64,000 nucleotides of DNA from Lachnospiraceae bacterium (GTDB lineage Bacteria; Bacillota_A; Clostridia; Lachnospirales; Lachnospiraceae): positions 38,079 through 102,078 of the forward strand of contig JAFWYN010000028.1 in the NCBI GenBank assembly GCA_017522685.1, given 5' to 3'. The translations under genes and the position numbers were made by a program. This document shows positions 9,771 to 19,600 of this stretch, in pieces. Within the stretch, counting starts at the first letter, position 1, and each line of letters starts with the position of its first letter. A model generated the notes under the pieces. That model did not search any database. It was given only the letters and a program-made list of their open reading frames with translations, and was not told the DNA's origin.

Positions 9771-11270
9771 ATGATTAAAAAGTTATTTGGTTTTCTATAT
9801 CAATATATCAGTTTTCGAAGCTTGCGATCCAGAATCTTTTTGATGATTCTGCTGGTAGGGATTATCCCCAGTATTCTGATGCGTCAGGGTATCATGCGTA
9901 ATTATGAGGAGCGTGCGGTGGAACAAAGAACCCTGACGGTCCAGAATCAGCTGAAGATTGTGGCGGACCATTTGCTGAACGAAGACTATCTGAACAGCCC
10001 TTCCTCCAACGTAATCAGTGCGGAGCTGGATATGCTGTCCAATCTATATGATGGCAGAGTGCTTATCATCAACGGTAATTTCAAGATTATTAAAGATACA
10101 TACGGAATCAGTGAGGGAAAGACTATTATTTCCGAGGAAGTAATAAAGTGTTTCCTTGGGGAAAGTGTGGCCAAATATGATGCGGAGAATGGTTATATAG
10201 AGATGACAACGCCCATTGTGGACAATAAGAGCAATGAGACCGTTACGGATGCGGAAGGCAATGCGACGGAGGAAAGTGTCGGTGCATCCAAAGTTAAGGG
10301 CGTTATGCTTACCAGTATGTCCAATAGTTATATTGTGGGTACCATGGAGGTGCTGAGCCGTAAGGCGATCATTTTGGAGACTATTATGATTATCATCATT
10401 GTGGGGATTGCGTTCATTCTTTCAGGTATCCTTTCCGGACCCTTTGAACGTGTTACAAAGGCCATTAATGAGGTACAGGCGGGGTACTCCAATGAACCTA
10501 TTTCAGTACCCGATCTGGCAGAAACCGTGCATATTGTGGATGCTTTCAATCAGTTACTGCAAAGGATGAAGGTGTTGGATGATTCCAGGCAGGAGTTTGT
10601 ATCCAATGTCTCCCATGAATTAAAGACGCCCCTTACCTCCATGAAGGTATTGGCGGATTCTCTTTTGATGCAGGACAATGCACCGGCGGAGCTTTATCGG
10701 GAGTTTTTGGAGGATATTGTATCGGAAATCGACAGAGAGAATCGTATTATCACGGATTTGCTGGCATTGGTAAAGATGGACAAGACCACATCGGAGTTAA
10801 ATATCACGGCAGTAGATATTAACGAGCTGGCAGAGCTGATTTTGAAACGACTGCGTCCCATTGCCAGAAAGCTGGATGTGGAAGTAGTGTTTGAAAGTAT
10901 CCGTCCCGTGATTGCAGAGGTGGATGAGGTGAAGATGACCCTGATTATGTCCAATCTGGTGGAAAATGCCATAAAGTACAACAAAGAGCATGGCTGGGTA
11001 AAGGTGGTAGTGGATGCGGACCACCAGTATTTCACCTTTGAGGTAAGTGATTCCGGTATCGGCATCCCGGAAGAGTCATTGACTCAGATATACGAACGTT
11101 TTTATCGAGTGGACAAATCCCACTCCAGGGAAATCGGAGGTACCGGATTGGGACTTGCCATTTCAAAGAATGCAGTATTGGCACATAGGGGCTTTATTAC
11201 CGTGACCAGTACGGAAGGAGAGGGAAGTTGCTTTTTAGTGAAGATACCCTTAAATTATATTGCACAGTAG
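9771..11270 (+). CDS. Membrane sensor histidine kinase
   Basis: 499 residues. TM1 is at about 20-38, the extracytoplasmic sensor at about 40-198, TM2 at about 199-222, then HAMP-type linker, HisKA with phosphorylated H282 (SHELKTPL), and HATPase_c with N box NLVENAIKYN, G1 DSGIGIPEE and G2 GGTGLGLAI. It phosphorylates the regulator encoded just upstream. The architecture (one periplasmic domain, no PAS) is common for cell-envelope sensors. Its stop is followed by the lipoprotein gene in the same transcription unit. Confidence 0.95.
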   Translation: MIKKLFGFLYQYISFRSLRSRIFLMILLVGIIPSILMRQGIMRNYEERAVEQRTLTVQNQLKIVADHLLNEDYLNSPSSNVISAELDMLSNLYDGRVLIINGNFKIIKDTYGISEGKTIISEEVIKCFLGESVAKYDAENGYIEMTTPIVDNKSNETVTDAEGNATEESVGASKVKGVMLTSMSNSYIVGTMEVLSRKAIILETIMIIIIVGIAFILSGILSGPFERVTKAINEVQAGYSNEPISVPDLAETVHIVDAFNQLLQRMKVLDDSRQEFVSNVSHELKTPLTSMKVLADSLLMQDNAPAELYREFLEDIVSEIDRENRIITDLLALVKMDKTTSELNITAVDINELAELILKRLRPIARKLDVEVVFESIRPVIAEVDEVKMTLIMSNLVENAIKYNKEHGWVKVVVDADHQYFTFEVSDSGIGIPEESLTQIYERFYRVDKSHSREIGGTGLGLAISKNAVLAHRGFITVTSTEGEGSCFLVKIPLNYIAQ

Positions 11271-11283
11271 GAAGGAAGAAGAT

Positions 11284-12198
11284 ATGAGAAAATGGTTGCT
11301 TCTTTTATGTGTATTCTTATTGGTTTTTAATCTTGCAGGCTGCGGAGCCGGAGAGGAACCGGAAGAGAATCTTTTCCCCATTTACTATGTAAGTAAGTCA
11401 GAGACGAAGGTTGAAATGCATCAGTATCCCTTGCAGGAAAAGGAAACAAAGGCACAGATTGAAGAAATTTTGCGGGCTATGGCTACACCATCCCCCAAGA
11501 ATGAATACAAAGCCCCATTGGCTATGGGCTTTCAAATATTGGATTATCAGCTGGAAAACGGAAAGCTTTTAATCAATGTGGACGAAAAATACAAAGAACT
11601 CAATACCATCCAGGAGGTGTTGGTCAGAGCGGCACTGGTACGTACCCTGACAGCACATCCCGCGGTCAACTTTGTGGCTATCCGAGTAAATAATGAGCAG
11701 CTTTTTGACAGCTTGGGCAATTTGGTGGGCTGGATGAATGCATATCATTTTATCGAAAACGATGGTAAGGAGATTAATACCTACGAGGAGGTAAAGCTAA
11801 AACTGTATTTTGCCAACGAGACGGGGGATAAGCTGGTACAGGTAACCAGAACCAAGGAATATAATACCAATATTTCTTTGGAGAAACTGATTGTGGAGGA
11901 GCTTATTAAGGGACCAAACAGTGAAGCGGTTTACCCTACCATCAATCCGGCCACCAAGGTGGCAAATGTTACGGTAAAGGACGGAGTATGTTACGTAAAT
12001 CTGGATGAAAACTTTTTAAGCCAGACCTATACGGTGACACCGGAGGTGACGATTTTCTCTATAACCAACTCGCTGGTGGAGCTTACGAATGTAAATAAGG
12101 TTCAGATTTCCATCAACGGAGACACCTCGGGAACTTATCGTGAAAAATATAGTTTTACTACATATTTTGAACGCAATCTGGACCTGGTGGAAAATTAA
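11284..12198 (+). CDS. GerMN-domain lipoprotein
   Basis: 304 residues. The signal peptide ends in a clean lipobox LAGC (C20), so it is probably lipid-anchored outside the membrane. Two tandem GerMN (sporulation/germination) domains follow: about 45-165 and 175-295, each with an LLINVDEKY or YVNLDENF strand. An in-frame ATG at 11260 inside the kinase gene is rejected in favour of 11284, which has AGGAAGGAAGA in front and gives the signal peptide directly. GerMN proteins are often paired with envelope two-component systems, as here; the molecular function is unknown. Confidence 0.9.
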   Translation: MRKWLLLLCVFLLVFNLAGCGAGEEPEENLFPIYYVSKSETKVEMHQYPLQEKETKAQIEEILRAMATPSPKNEYKAPLAMGFQILDYQLENGKLLINVDEKYKELNTIQEVLVRAALVRTLTAHPAVNFVAIRVNNEQLFDSLGNLVGWMNAYHFIENDGKEINTYEEVKLKLYFANETGDKLVQVTRTKEYNTNISLEKLIVEELIKGPNSEAVYPTINPATKVANVTVKDGVCYVNLDENFLSQTYTVTPEVTIFSITNSLVELTNVNKVQISINGDTSGTYREKYSFTTYFERNLDLVEN

Positions 12199-12216
12199 GC
12201 AGAAGGGCGGATAACA

Positions 12217-14442
12217 ATGCGAAGACCACTTTTGTGCGGTTGCATCTGCCTGTTTGTACTGCTGGCGCTTTGGACCAAACTCATGCATCCTCTTCCCCGG
12301 ACCGTTTCTGATACGGTGGGGGAGGGGGATTGTGTAATCCTGACAGGACAGGTGTACCAAAAAGAATACCGTATCAGTTACGGTGAAGAAAAAATACGTT
12401 TCTATTTAAAATCTATTACTTTTTCAGACCAATCGAAGCTTTCTGAAAATCAAAGAAATAATACCCTGAAAAATATCATATGTGATGTACCTGCAGAGGT
12501 GTGTAAAGAATGGGGCCGGATTCCGCCATTGGGCTGTCAAATTATGGCGGAAGGTTTTTTGCAGGCCTTTTCCCATGCTACCAACGATGGGGAGTTTGAT
12601 GCCGCAAATTATTACGCAATAGAAGGAATCGGTGCTACCTTGAAGGAGGTGCGTATTCTTAAGACAGATGCGAATCGTTGGCCCGTCCGGGAAGGTTTGT
12701 ACCAATTACGGCAATATTTGCTTGGGAATCTGTACCGGGCCTTTCCGGAAAAGGAGGCATCCATTCTGGCTAAGATGCTTCTGGGAGACGGAAGCGGACT
12801 GGACCGGGAAATCAGGGATTTGTACCAGGCTAACGGCATTGTACATATTCTTAGTATTTCCGGACTTCACATTACCTTACTTGGCATGGGTTTCTATCAA
12901 TTGCTGAGACGACTTACCATGCCCATAGTGCCGGCAGCAATATTGGGAGGAATCGTAATATTGCTGTATGGTATCATGACCGGGTTCGGAGTATCCGCCT
13001 GCAGGGCCATCGGTATGTATCTGATTCGCATGTTGGGAGAGGTCTGGGGGAAAAGCTATGACATGCTGACGGCTATGGGTGTGCTGGTGGTGACCATGCT
13101 TATGGAGAATCCGCAGCTTTCCTATCACAGCGGTTTTTTGCTTTCCTTTGCTTCTGTCTGCGGCATAGGGCTACTGGGACCGATTCTGCAGCTACCTGCC
13201 GGTATGTTCCGAAAGAGAGCCGGGCAACCCGGGTGGATGGTGCTTATGAAAAAAGCATTGGAGGGAGGCGTGAGCGGAATCTCTGTCAGTCTTTCTGTGA
13301 CGCTGTTTACGCTTCCGATTCAATTCTTTTTCTTTTATCAGATTCCGGTCTATTCTGTTTTCTTGAATCTTCTTGTAATTCCCTTTATGAGTGTGGTTAT
13401 GATAGTAGGGCTGCTGGGCATGGTGTTTCCTGTATTGGGATTCTTAAGTCCGATAGAGGTAGGGATTTTTAGTTGGTTTGAATGGCTTTGCAAACTTTTT
13501 GAAAAGCTGCCCGGTCATACGTTGTTACTGGGCCGGCCGGATATGTGGCGTATTCTATTGTACTACCTGTTTTTACTGGTGCCGGTATTTTGGTGGAAGA
13601 AGGGGCAGAAAAAAGTGTTCCTGGGTTGTACGGTTGTGGCACTGATACTTTTGCTGATACCCCTTCCCGGTAGGACAAGGATATACTGTCTGGATGTAGG
13701 GCAGGGAGAGTGTATTGTGTTACAAACGAAAGGGGGCGAGAATTATTTATTTGACGGAGGAAGCAACAGCAGGTCGAACGTGGGAGAAAAGGTGATAGTC
13801 CCCTTTTTACAATATCATGGAATGGGGAAGCTGGATGGTGTGTTTCTGTCCCATGTGGATACGGACCATGTGAACGGTGTCCTTCAGATGCTGCAGGGAG
13901 GGGACGTAATGGTTAAGACACTATATATACCCTCGGGACAGGAGGGAGCTTTCTCTGAGAAGCTTAAATCCATGGAAACGGGAGAAAGAATAGAACTACA
14001 AACGGTACAAAAAGGGAATGTATGGACACATCAGGACTTTACGCTGAAATGTCTGCATCCGGCTAAGGATTTTCAGGGGGAGAGCAATGATGGCAGTGCC
14101 TGTTATCTGTTGCAGGCAGGGGATTTTAGGATGCTGTTGACCGGAGATGTGGAGGAAGCCGGCGAAGAAAGGCTGTTAGAGGGGCTAAAAGGGCAAAATA
14201 TATCGGGGGTGGATGTGCTGAAGGTGGCCCATCACGGTTCCTCAAGCAGTACTTCCGGGGAGTTTCTGGAGCGGATACAGCCCAAACTGGCAATTATTTC
14301 CTGCGGCAGAAAGAATTCCTACGGACATCCCCACACAGAAACCCTGGAAAGACTGAAGCAGGCCGGTTGCAGGATTATGACTACACCTGAGTATGGTCAG
14401 ATTACGATAGATACGGAGGAAAAAATTGCATGGGGTTATTGA
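12217..14442 (+). CDS. comEC: ComEC/Rec2 DNA uptake channel with MBL domain
   Basis: 741 residues. The order is the standard one: N-terminal DUF4131/OB-like extracytoplasmic region (about 25-170), a competence channel with about ten transmembrane helices (about 200-470; SISGLHITLLGMG is the signature), and a C-terminal metallo-beta-lactamase-like domain (about 485-740) with DVGQGECIVL, LSHVDTDHVNG and VAHHGSSSS metal-site motifs. It is thought to move single-stranded DNA into the cell, the MBL part degrading the other strand. It partners with ComEA upstream. The stop overlaps the region before holA. Confidence 0.95.
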   Translation: MRRPLLCGCICLFVLLALWTKLMHPLPRTVSDTVGEGDCVILTGQVYQKEYRISYGEEKIRFYLKSITFSDQSKLSENQRNNTLKNIICDVPAEVCKEWGRIPPLGCQIMAEGFLQAFSHATNDGEFDAANYYAIEGIGATLKEVRILKTDANRWPVREGLYQLRQYLLGNLYRAFPEKEASILAKMLLGDGSGLDREIRDLYQANGIVHILSISGLHITLLGMGFYQLLRRLTMPIVPAAILGGIVILLYGIMTGFGVSACRAIGMYLIRMLGEVWGKSYDMLTAMGVLVVTMLMENPQLSYHSGFLLSFASVCGIGLLGPILQLPAGMFRKRAGQPGWMVLMKKALEGGVSGISVSLSVTLFTLPIQFFFFYQIPVYSVFLNLLVIPFMSVVMIVGLLGMVFPVLGFLSPIEVGIFSWFEWLCKLFEKLPGHTLLLGRPDMWRILLYYLFLLVPVFWWKKGQKKVFLGCTVVALILLLIPLPGRTRIYCLDVGQGECIVLQTKGGENYLFDGGSNSRSNVGEKVIVPFLQYHGMGKLDGVFLSHVDTDHVNGVLQMLQGGDVMVKTLYIPSGQEGAFSEKLKSMETGERIELQTVQKGNVWTHQDFTLKCLHPAKDFQGESNDGSACYLLQAGDFRMLLTGDVEEAGEERLLEGLKGQNISGVDVLKVAHHGSSSSTSGEFLERIQPKLAIISCGRKNSYGHPHTETLERLKQAGCRIMTTPEYGQITIDTEEKIAWGY

Positions 14443-14513
14443 AGAATACGTTGCAGATTTTTGAGGAATACGTTATATTGGAAGATAGAAAGAAATGTGA
14501 AGGACAGGGTATC

Positions 14514-15494
14514 ATGCAACGGATAAACAATGATATAAAGACCGGAACTTACCAACCTGTATATTTGCTGTACGGGGAGGAACGGTACCTGAAAAAACAA
14601 TATAAGGATAAGCTGAAAAAGGCACTTTGTGCGCCCGATGACAATATGAATAATCATATGTTTGAAGGAAAGGGTATCTCCGTGGGTGAGGTCATTGATT
14701 TGGCGGAGACCATGCCCTTCTTTGCGGACCGGAAGGTGATCTTCCTGGAAGACAGCGGATTGTTAAAATCCGGCGGGGAACAGCTGGCGGAGTATTTGGG
14801 AAGCCAGAACGAGACCACGGTTCTTGTCTTTGTGGAGTCCGAGATTGATAAGCGAAGCAAGCTGTACAAGGCCATCCAGTCCAAGGGCTGTGTGGTGGAA
14901 TTTGAAACCCAGGATGAGAATACTCTCAAACGCTGGGTGGCAGGTCTTTTGGCCAAGGAAGGAAAGAAGGTCACCGAAAGCACGGTACAGTTATTCTTAA
15001 GCAAGACCGGTACGGATATGGAGAATATCCACGGAGAGCTGGAGAAGCTGATATGCTTCTGTATGGATAAAGAAGTGGTGGAGCCGGCGGATGTGGAAAC
15101 CATCTGTACCACCAGAGTGACCAGCCACATCTTTGATATGGTGGACGCCATAGCGGATAAGAAGCAAAAGAAGGCCCTGGAGCTGTATTATGAATTATTG
15201 GCATTGAAGGAGCCGCCCATGCGTATTTTATTCCTGATAGCCAGACAGTGCAATATATTGTTACAGGTCAAAGCTATGAAGAATAAGGGCTATGGCAATA
15301 AGGACATGGCTTCTGCCATAGGAGTGCCGCCCTTTGCATTAGGAAAATATGCCACCCAGGCAGGCAAATTTAAGACCGCACAGTTGAAGGAGGCAGTGGC
15401 CCGGTGCGTGGAGGCAGAGGAAGCTGTAAAAACCGGCAGAATGAATGATGTGATGAGCGTGGAAATCCTGATTATGAGCGTATTCGGAGCTTGA
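14514..15494 (+). CDS. holA: DNA polymerase III subunit delta
   Basis: 327 residues from the chosen start. The protein opens the sliding clamp as part of the clamp loader. N-terminal region begins YLLYGEERYLKKQY, typical for HolA; the middle shows AETMPFFADRKVIFLE, and the C-terminal collar helices contain MRILFLIARQ. A longer frame starts at 14430 inside comEC, but AAGGACAGGG before ATG 14514 and the family N-terminus favour the shorter protein. holA after comEC is common in Firmicutes; rpsT, which often follows, is absent. Confidence 0.94.
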   Translation: MQRINNDIKTGTYQPVYLLYGEERYLKKQYKDKLKKALCAPDDNMNNHMFEGKGISVGEVIDLAETMPFFADRKVIFLEDSGLLKSGGEQLAEYLGSQNETTVLVFVESEIDKRSKLYKAIQSKGCVVEFETQDENTLKRWVAGLLAKEGKKVTESTVQLFLSKTGTDMENIHGELEKLICFCMDKEVVEPADVETICTTRVTSHIFDMVDAIADKKQKKALELYYELLALKEPPMRILFLIARQCNILLQVKAMKNKGYGNKDMASAIGVPPFALGKYATQAGKFKTAQLKEAVARCVEAEEAVKTGRMNDVMSVEILIMSVFGA

Positions 15495-15661
15495 TAAGCA
15501 GGAATCAGAAGCTGCGAAAAGAACAGTATTTGGTCGAATTTTGTACCATATTCTTTGATTTTTTACGAATTTTTGTTCTTTAAGACCTAAAAAACGTACT
15601 TGTTATATGTTATTCTTTCCTTAGAAATTCACAAGAAAGAGTAATCAGGGAGGATACCCAT

Positions 15662-16069
15662 ATGACAGGTAGAATGTATGAGAGAAATGTAAGAAGAGGC
15701 GTTCGTAAGGAAGCGGTTTTTGTATTGTTTACCGTGTTTATGATATTAAGTTTATGGTTTTTTATTTCAGAAAAGGTGATGAGTCAGAATAACGGGACTG
15801 TAACCGTGGACGAGGCAGCTTTTTTGGAATTGGAAAGCAACTATCTTTCTCAGGTAAAGGTTTATTTGGAGGAAGAAGGCTTTCGAAACAGCGGAGTGGC
15901 ATTAAGTCGTGTGATTGAGACTGACGGCAGCAGAAGCTATGAGATCACATTGCATCACAAGAAGCTGAATGAACTTAGTTTGGAAGAACAGAAAAAGCTG
16001 AAGGCGGATATTGAAGAATTGGCTTTCGGAGTATCCGGTTGTGAGTTTCAGGTTACATTCCTGGGATGA
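15662..16069 (+). CDS. Small single-pass membrane protein, unknown
   Basis: 135 residues. Basic N-terminus (about 1-20), one transmembrane helix (about 21-40), then an extracytoplasmic domain of alternating charged helix and strand (LSQVKVYLEEEGF, YEITLHHKKL, GCEFQVTFLG). The topology (N inside, C outside) follows the positive-inside rule. CAGGGAGGAT precedes the ATG. A 167-bp gap separates it from holA, so it likely has its own promoter. Not recognised; no function is offered. Confidence 0.75.
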   Translation: MTGRMYERNVRRGVRKEAVFVLFTVFMILSLWFFISEKVMSQNNGTVTVDEAAFLELESNYLSQVKVYLEEEGFRNSGVALSRVIETDGSRSYEITLHHKKLNELSLEEQKKLKADIEELAFGVSGCEFQVTFLG

Positions 16070-16098
16070 TAAATCATTAAGGATATGTTATACTGAGG

Positions 16099-16704
16099 AT
16101 GGACTTTGTAGAAGGAATCAAGGGGGTTATGATGAGAAATCCAAAAGCACAGGAAATATACAGACATTTTAAGGGCAATTTGTATCAGATTGTAACCATA
16201 GCAGAGCACACCGAGACAGGAGAGCAGATGGTGGTGTATCAGGCTATGTACGGAGACTTTAAAATATATACCAGACCCTTGGAGATGTTTTGCAGTAAGG
16301 TGGATAAGGAGAAATATCCTGAGGTGAGTCAGGAGTATCGGTTTGAGTTGCAGGGATGCCCGGGTGAGAGTATTGCAATAAGTCCGGAGGAGAAACAGGT
16401 GGTTGTTGAAGAGATTCCGCAGGAAACTATTGCGGTAGAATTGGAAGAGAAAGAAGCAGAGCCGGAAGAGGAAGCAACTGAGGTTACCTTGGATCCGGGA
16501 CTTTTAGAGTTTTTGGATGCGGACACCTATACCCAGCGTTTAAATGTACTGACGAGCATGCATCATCGCATTACGGACCAGCTGTTAACCACCATGGCGA
16601 TAGCCAGTGATATTGAGCTGGAAGAGGGAGATCTGGAAAGCCGTTACCAGTCTCTGAAGAACTGTTTACTCACCTTAGATAAGTATGAAATCAGCAGAGA
16701 TTAA
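16099..16704 (+). CDS. DUF1653-containing protein
   Basis: 201 residues. The N-terminal 80 residues are a DUF1653 domain (YRHFKGNLYQIVTIAEHT, VVYQAMYGDFKIYTRPLEMF). The middle (about 95-135) is a low-complexity Glu/Val-rich linker, and the C-terminal part (about 140-200) is helical. DUF1653 is a small beta domain with no assigned biochemical role. The linker and helical C-terminus are extra compared with the stand-alone domain. A second ATG at about 16129 exists, but no better ribosome site is seen. It runs into the next gene with a 12-nt gap. Confidence 0.8.
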   Translation: MDFVEGIKGVMMRNPKAQEIYRHFKGNLYQIVTIAEHTETGEQMVVYQAMYGDFKIYTRPLEMFCSKVDKEKYPEVSQEYRFELQGCPGESIAISPEEKQVVVEEIPQETIAVELEEKEAEPEEEATEVTLDPGLLEFLDADTYTQRLNVLTSMHHRITDQLLTTMAIASDIELEEGDLESRYQSLKNCLLTLDKYEISRD

Positions 16705-16716
16705 GTTAGAAGCATT

Positions 16717-18519
16717 ATGAAATACGAGAATATAGTACAGGGTAAATTTATAAAGCGTCCTAACCGGTTTATCGCCCATGTGGAGATAGAAGGAAGGGAA
16801 GAAATCGTACATGTAAAAAATACCGGGCGTTGCAAGGAATTGCTGGTGCCCGGTGCTGTTGTTTATTTGCAGAAAAGTGACAATAAGTCCCGCAGTACCG
16901 CTTATGATTTGATTGCGGTACAAAAGGGAGAGCGGATCATCAATATGGATTCTCAGATTCCCAATAAGGTGGTGGAGGAATGGCTCAGAGAGGGCACGTT
17001 TTTCCATGACCTTATTTCCGTACGTCCGGAGACAACATATGGCAACTCCCGATTTGATTTGTACGCGGAGACCAAGGATGAAAAGATATTCATCGAAGTA
17101 AAGGGTGTCACTTTGGAGGAGGATGGTGTGGTACGATTCCCCGATGCCCCTTCCGATAGGGCGCTGAAGCATGTGGAGGAGCTGATAAAGGCGAAGCAGG
17201 AAGGGTATCGCGCGTTGCTATTTTTCGTGATACAGATGAAGGAGGTTAAGTATTTTACCCCGAATACAGATACCCAGCCGGAGTTTGGTGCGGCTTTGGA
17301 GAGGGCTGCAAAAGCAGGTGTGGAAATCTATGCCTATGATTGTGAAGTGACGCAGGACACTATTATTTTGCAGAAGGAAGTACCGGTGGCCATAAATTCA
17401 GAAAATCTTAAGGAATTCTTTAGAAAAGAGGGCGGTTTGTTTATTTCAAATCCTCTATTAACATGGTATGATAAGGCTAGGCGTAGTCTTCCCTGGAGAG
17501 AAGATCCTACACCCTATCATGTATGGGTGTCTGAGATTATGCTGCAACAAACCAGAGTAGAAGCGGTGAAGCCTTATTACCGCAGGTTTATCGAAACTTT
17601 ACCTGATGTGAAAAGTCTGGCAGAGGCGGAAGAAGAACAGCTGCTGAAGCTGTGGGAGGGACTGGGGTATTACAGTCGTGTCCGTAATATGCAGCAGGCA
17701 GCCCAACAGGTGATGGAGCAGTATGGTGGTGTGATTCCGGGAGAGTATGAGGAGCTTCTGAAGCTGAAAGGTATCGGTTCTTATACCGCAGGAGCCATTG
17801 CTTCCATAGCCTATGGGCAGAAGGTACCGGCAGTAGATGGTAATGTACTTCGGGTGTTGTCCAGATACCATATGGACGATAGTCCCATAAATGATGCCAA
17901 GGTGAAGGCGCGGACAGAGCAGGAATTGAGAGAAGTAATGTCCGGGGAGCGACCGGGAGATTTCAACCAGGCCATGATGGAGCTGGGTGCCATGGTTTGT
18001 ATTCCCAACGGAAAGCCGCTGTGTGAGAACTGTCCCTTGCAGACACATTGCAAGGCCCACAGAGAGCATTGCGAATTGCAATATCCTGCCAAGGCAGAGA
18101 AGAAGGAGCGTAGGAAAGAGTATCGGACGGTACTCATTATCAAAGATGCAGAAAAAGCGGCAATCCGTAAGAGACCTGCCAAGGGTCTGTTAGCCGGAAT
18201 GTATGAGTTTCCCTGTATGGAAGGTCAGTTTACCGGGGAACAGGTGCTGGATTATTTGAAAAGTCAGGGCTTGCAGCCGCTTCATATCAAAGAGTTGGGT
18301 TCTGCAAAGCACGTGTTCAGTCATAAGGAGTGGCATATGCAGGGCTATGCCATCCGTGTGGATGAGCTGGCCCCAAAGAAGGATACGGAAGAGGCAAAAG
18401 AGTGGATTTTTGTGGAACCTTTTGAAACAGAAGCACGTTACCCCATACCCTCTGCTTTTGCGGCATATGTGCCCTATCTGAATATCCGCTTAGGAAAAGA
18501 CCGATTTGAAGGAGAATAA
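16717..18519 (+). CDS. SfsA nuclease - MutY adenine glycosylase fusion
   Basis: 600 residues in one uninterrupted frame. Residues 1-230 are SfsA-like: VHVKNTGRCKELL, YGNSRFDLYAE and FIEVKGVTLEE carry the PD-(D/E)XK nuclease residues, and FPDAPSDRALKHVEELI matches the family end. Residues about 245-595 are a complete MutY: catalytic Glu in SEIMLQQTRVEAV, HhH-GPD with LLKLKGIGSYTAGAIAS, catalytic Asp in VPAVDGNVLRVLSRYH, a 4Fe-4S cluster with C-X7-C-X2-C-X5-C spacing, and a C-terminal NUDIX-like 8-oxoG recognition domain. MutY removes adenine opposite 8-oxoguanine. SfsA and MutY are normally separate proteins of about 230 and 350 residues, so each half is full length. Confidence 0.93.
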   Translation: MKYENIVQGKFIKRPNRFIAHVEIEGREEIVHVKNTGRCKELLVPGAVVYLQKSDNKSRSTAYDLIAVQKGERIINMDSQIPNKVVEEWLREGTFFHDLISVRPETTYGNSRFDLYAETKDEKIFIEVKGVTLEEDGVVRFPDAPSDRALKHVEELIKAKQEGYRALLFFVIQMKEVKYFTPNTDTQPEFGAALERAAKAGVEIYAYDCEVTQDTIILQKEVPVAINSENLKEFFRKEGGLFISNPLLTWYDKARRSLPWREDPTPYHVWVSEIMLQQTRVEAVKPYYRRFIETLPDVKSLAEAEEEQLLKLWEGLGYYSRVRNMQQAAQQVMEQYGGVIPGEYEELLKLKGIGSYTAGAIASIAYGQKVPAVDGNVLRVLSRYHMDDSPINDAKVKARTEQELREVMSGERPGDFNQAMMELGAMVCIPNGKPLCENCPLQTHCKAHREHCELQYPAKAEKKERRKEYRTVLIIKDAEKAAIRKRPAKGLLAGMYEFPCMEGQFTGEQVLDYLKSQGLQPLHIKELGSAKHVFSHKEWHMQGYAIRVDELAPKKDTEEAKEWIFVEPFETEARYPIPSAFAAYVPYLNIRLGKDRFEGE

Positions 18520-18521
18520 AA

Positions 18522-19550
18522 ATGAAACTGTTATCCATAGCAATTCCTTGTTACAACTCAGAAAATTATATGCGTAAATGTGTGGATTCTTTGCTGGTAG
18601 GCGGAGAAGACGTGGAGATATTGATTGTCAATGACGGTTCCACCAAGGATAATACGGCTGCCATCGCAGATGAATATGCGGCCAAGTATCCCACTATTGT
18701 GAAAGCCATTCATAAAGAGAACGGCGGACACGGTTCTGCTGTAAATGCCGGAATCGAACATGCCAAAGGTCTGTTCTTTAAAGTGGTGGACAGTGACGAC
18801 TGGGTAAAGAAGGAAGCCTATTTGCAGGTGTTGGATACCCTTCGCAGCCTGGTGGGCGGTCCCACTATGCTGGATATGATGGTATGCAATTTCGTATACG
18901 AAAAAGAAGGAGAAAAGAAGAAAAAGGTGATGCACTACCGACACATTCTGCCGGTGGGAGAAATGTTTACCTGGGAGGATTGCAAGAGATTCCGTAAGGG
19001 ACATTACATTCTGATGCACTCCGTGATTTTCAGAACCAAGCTTTTGAAGGAATGCGGCTTACATTTGCCGGAGCATACATTCTATGTGGACAATATTTAT
19101 GTGTTTGAGCCCCTTCCTTATGTGAAGAATATGTATTATCTGGATGTGAACCTGTATCGCTATTATATAGGCAGACAGGATCAGTCCGTAAATGAAGAGA
19201 TTATGATTTCCCGAATCGACCAGCAGATTAAGGTGAACAAGATTATGATTGATTATCTGGTGGAGCATCAGGCAGAAGCGAAAAAGACCAAGAGACTTTA
19301 CCAGTATATGAAGAATTATCTGGAAATCGTTACAACCGTTTCTTCCGTGCTTTTGATTCGTTCCGGTACGGAGGAGAATCTGGCGAAGAAGGAGGAACTG
19401 TGGCAGTATATCAAGGACTGTGACCGCTACTTATACAGATGGTTGCGTCACGGTATCATGGGTAGTGCCATGAATCTGCCGGGTAAGGGCGGACGTAAGC
19501 TTTCCGTGGATGCATACCATATTGCACAGAAAATATATAAATTTAATTAA
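18522..19550 (+). CDS. Family 2 glycosyltransferase
   Basis: 342 residues. GT-A fold start ISIAIPCYNSENYMRKCVDSL, nucleotide-sugar motif IVNDGSTKDNT (near 37-47) and DxD-type VVDSDDW (near 91). No transmembrane helix, so it is probably cytoplasmic or membrane-associated. It transfers a sugar from an activated donor, commonly onto cell-surface glycans or lipids; the acceptor is not predictable. It lies 2 nt after the SfsA-MutY gene and ends at a strong terminator. Confidence 0.9.
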   Translation: MKLLSIAIPCYNSENYMRKCVDSLLVGGEDVEILIVNDGSTKDNTAAIADEYAAKYPTIVKAIHKENGGHGSAVNAGIEHAKGLFFKVVDSDDWVKKEAYLQVLDTLRSLVGGPTMLDMMVCNFVYEKEGEKKKKVMHYRHILPVGEMFTWEDCKRFRKGHYILMHSVIFRTKLLKECGLHLPEHTFYVDNIYVFEPLPYVKNMYYLDVNLYRYYIGRQDQSVNEEIMISRIDQQIKVNKIMIDYLVEHQAEAKKTKRLYQYMKNYLEIVTTVSSVLLIRSGTEENLAKKEELWQYIKDCDRYLYRWLRHGIMGSAMNLPGKGGRKLSVDAYHIAQKIYKFN

Positions 19551-19554
19551 GCAA

Positions 19555-19597
19555 CAAAAAGCCGGCTTATCCAATCGGAAAGCCGGCTAAATTTTTG
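19555..19597. terminator. Bidirectional terminator between glycosyltransferase and PAP2 gene
   Basis: AGCCGGCTT (19560-19568) pairs with AAGCCGGCT (19579-19587) over a 10-nt loop. T-rich tracts lie on both sides (ATTTTTGT on the + strand, CTTTTTG on the - strand), so it can end transcription from both convergent genes. Confidence 0.88.
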
Positions 19598-19600
19598 TAG

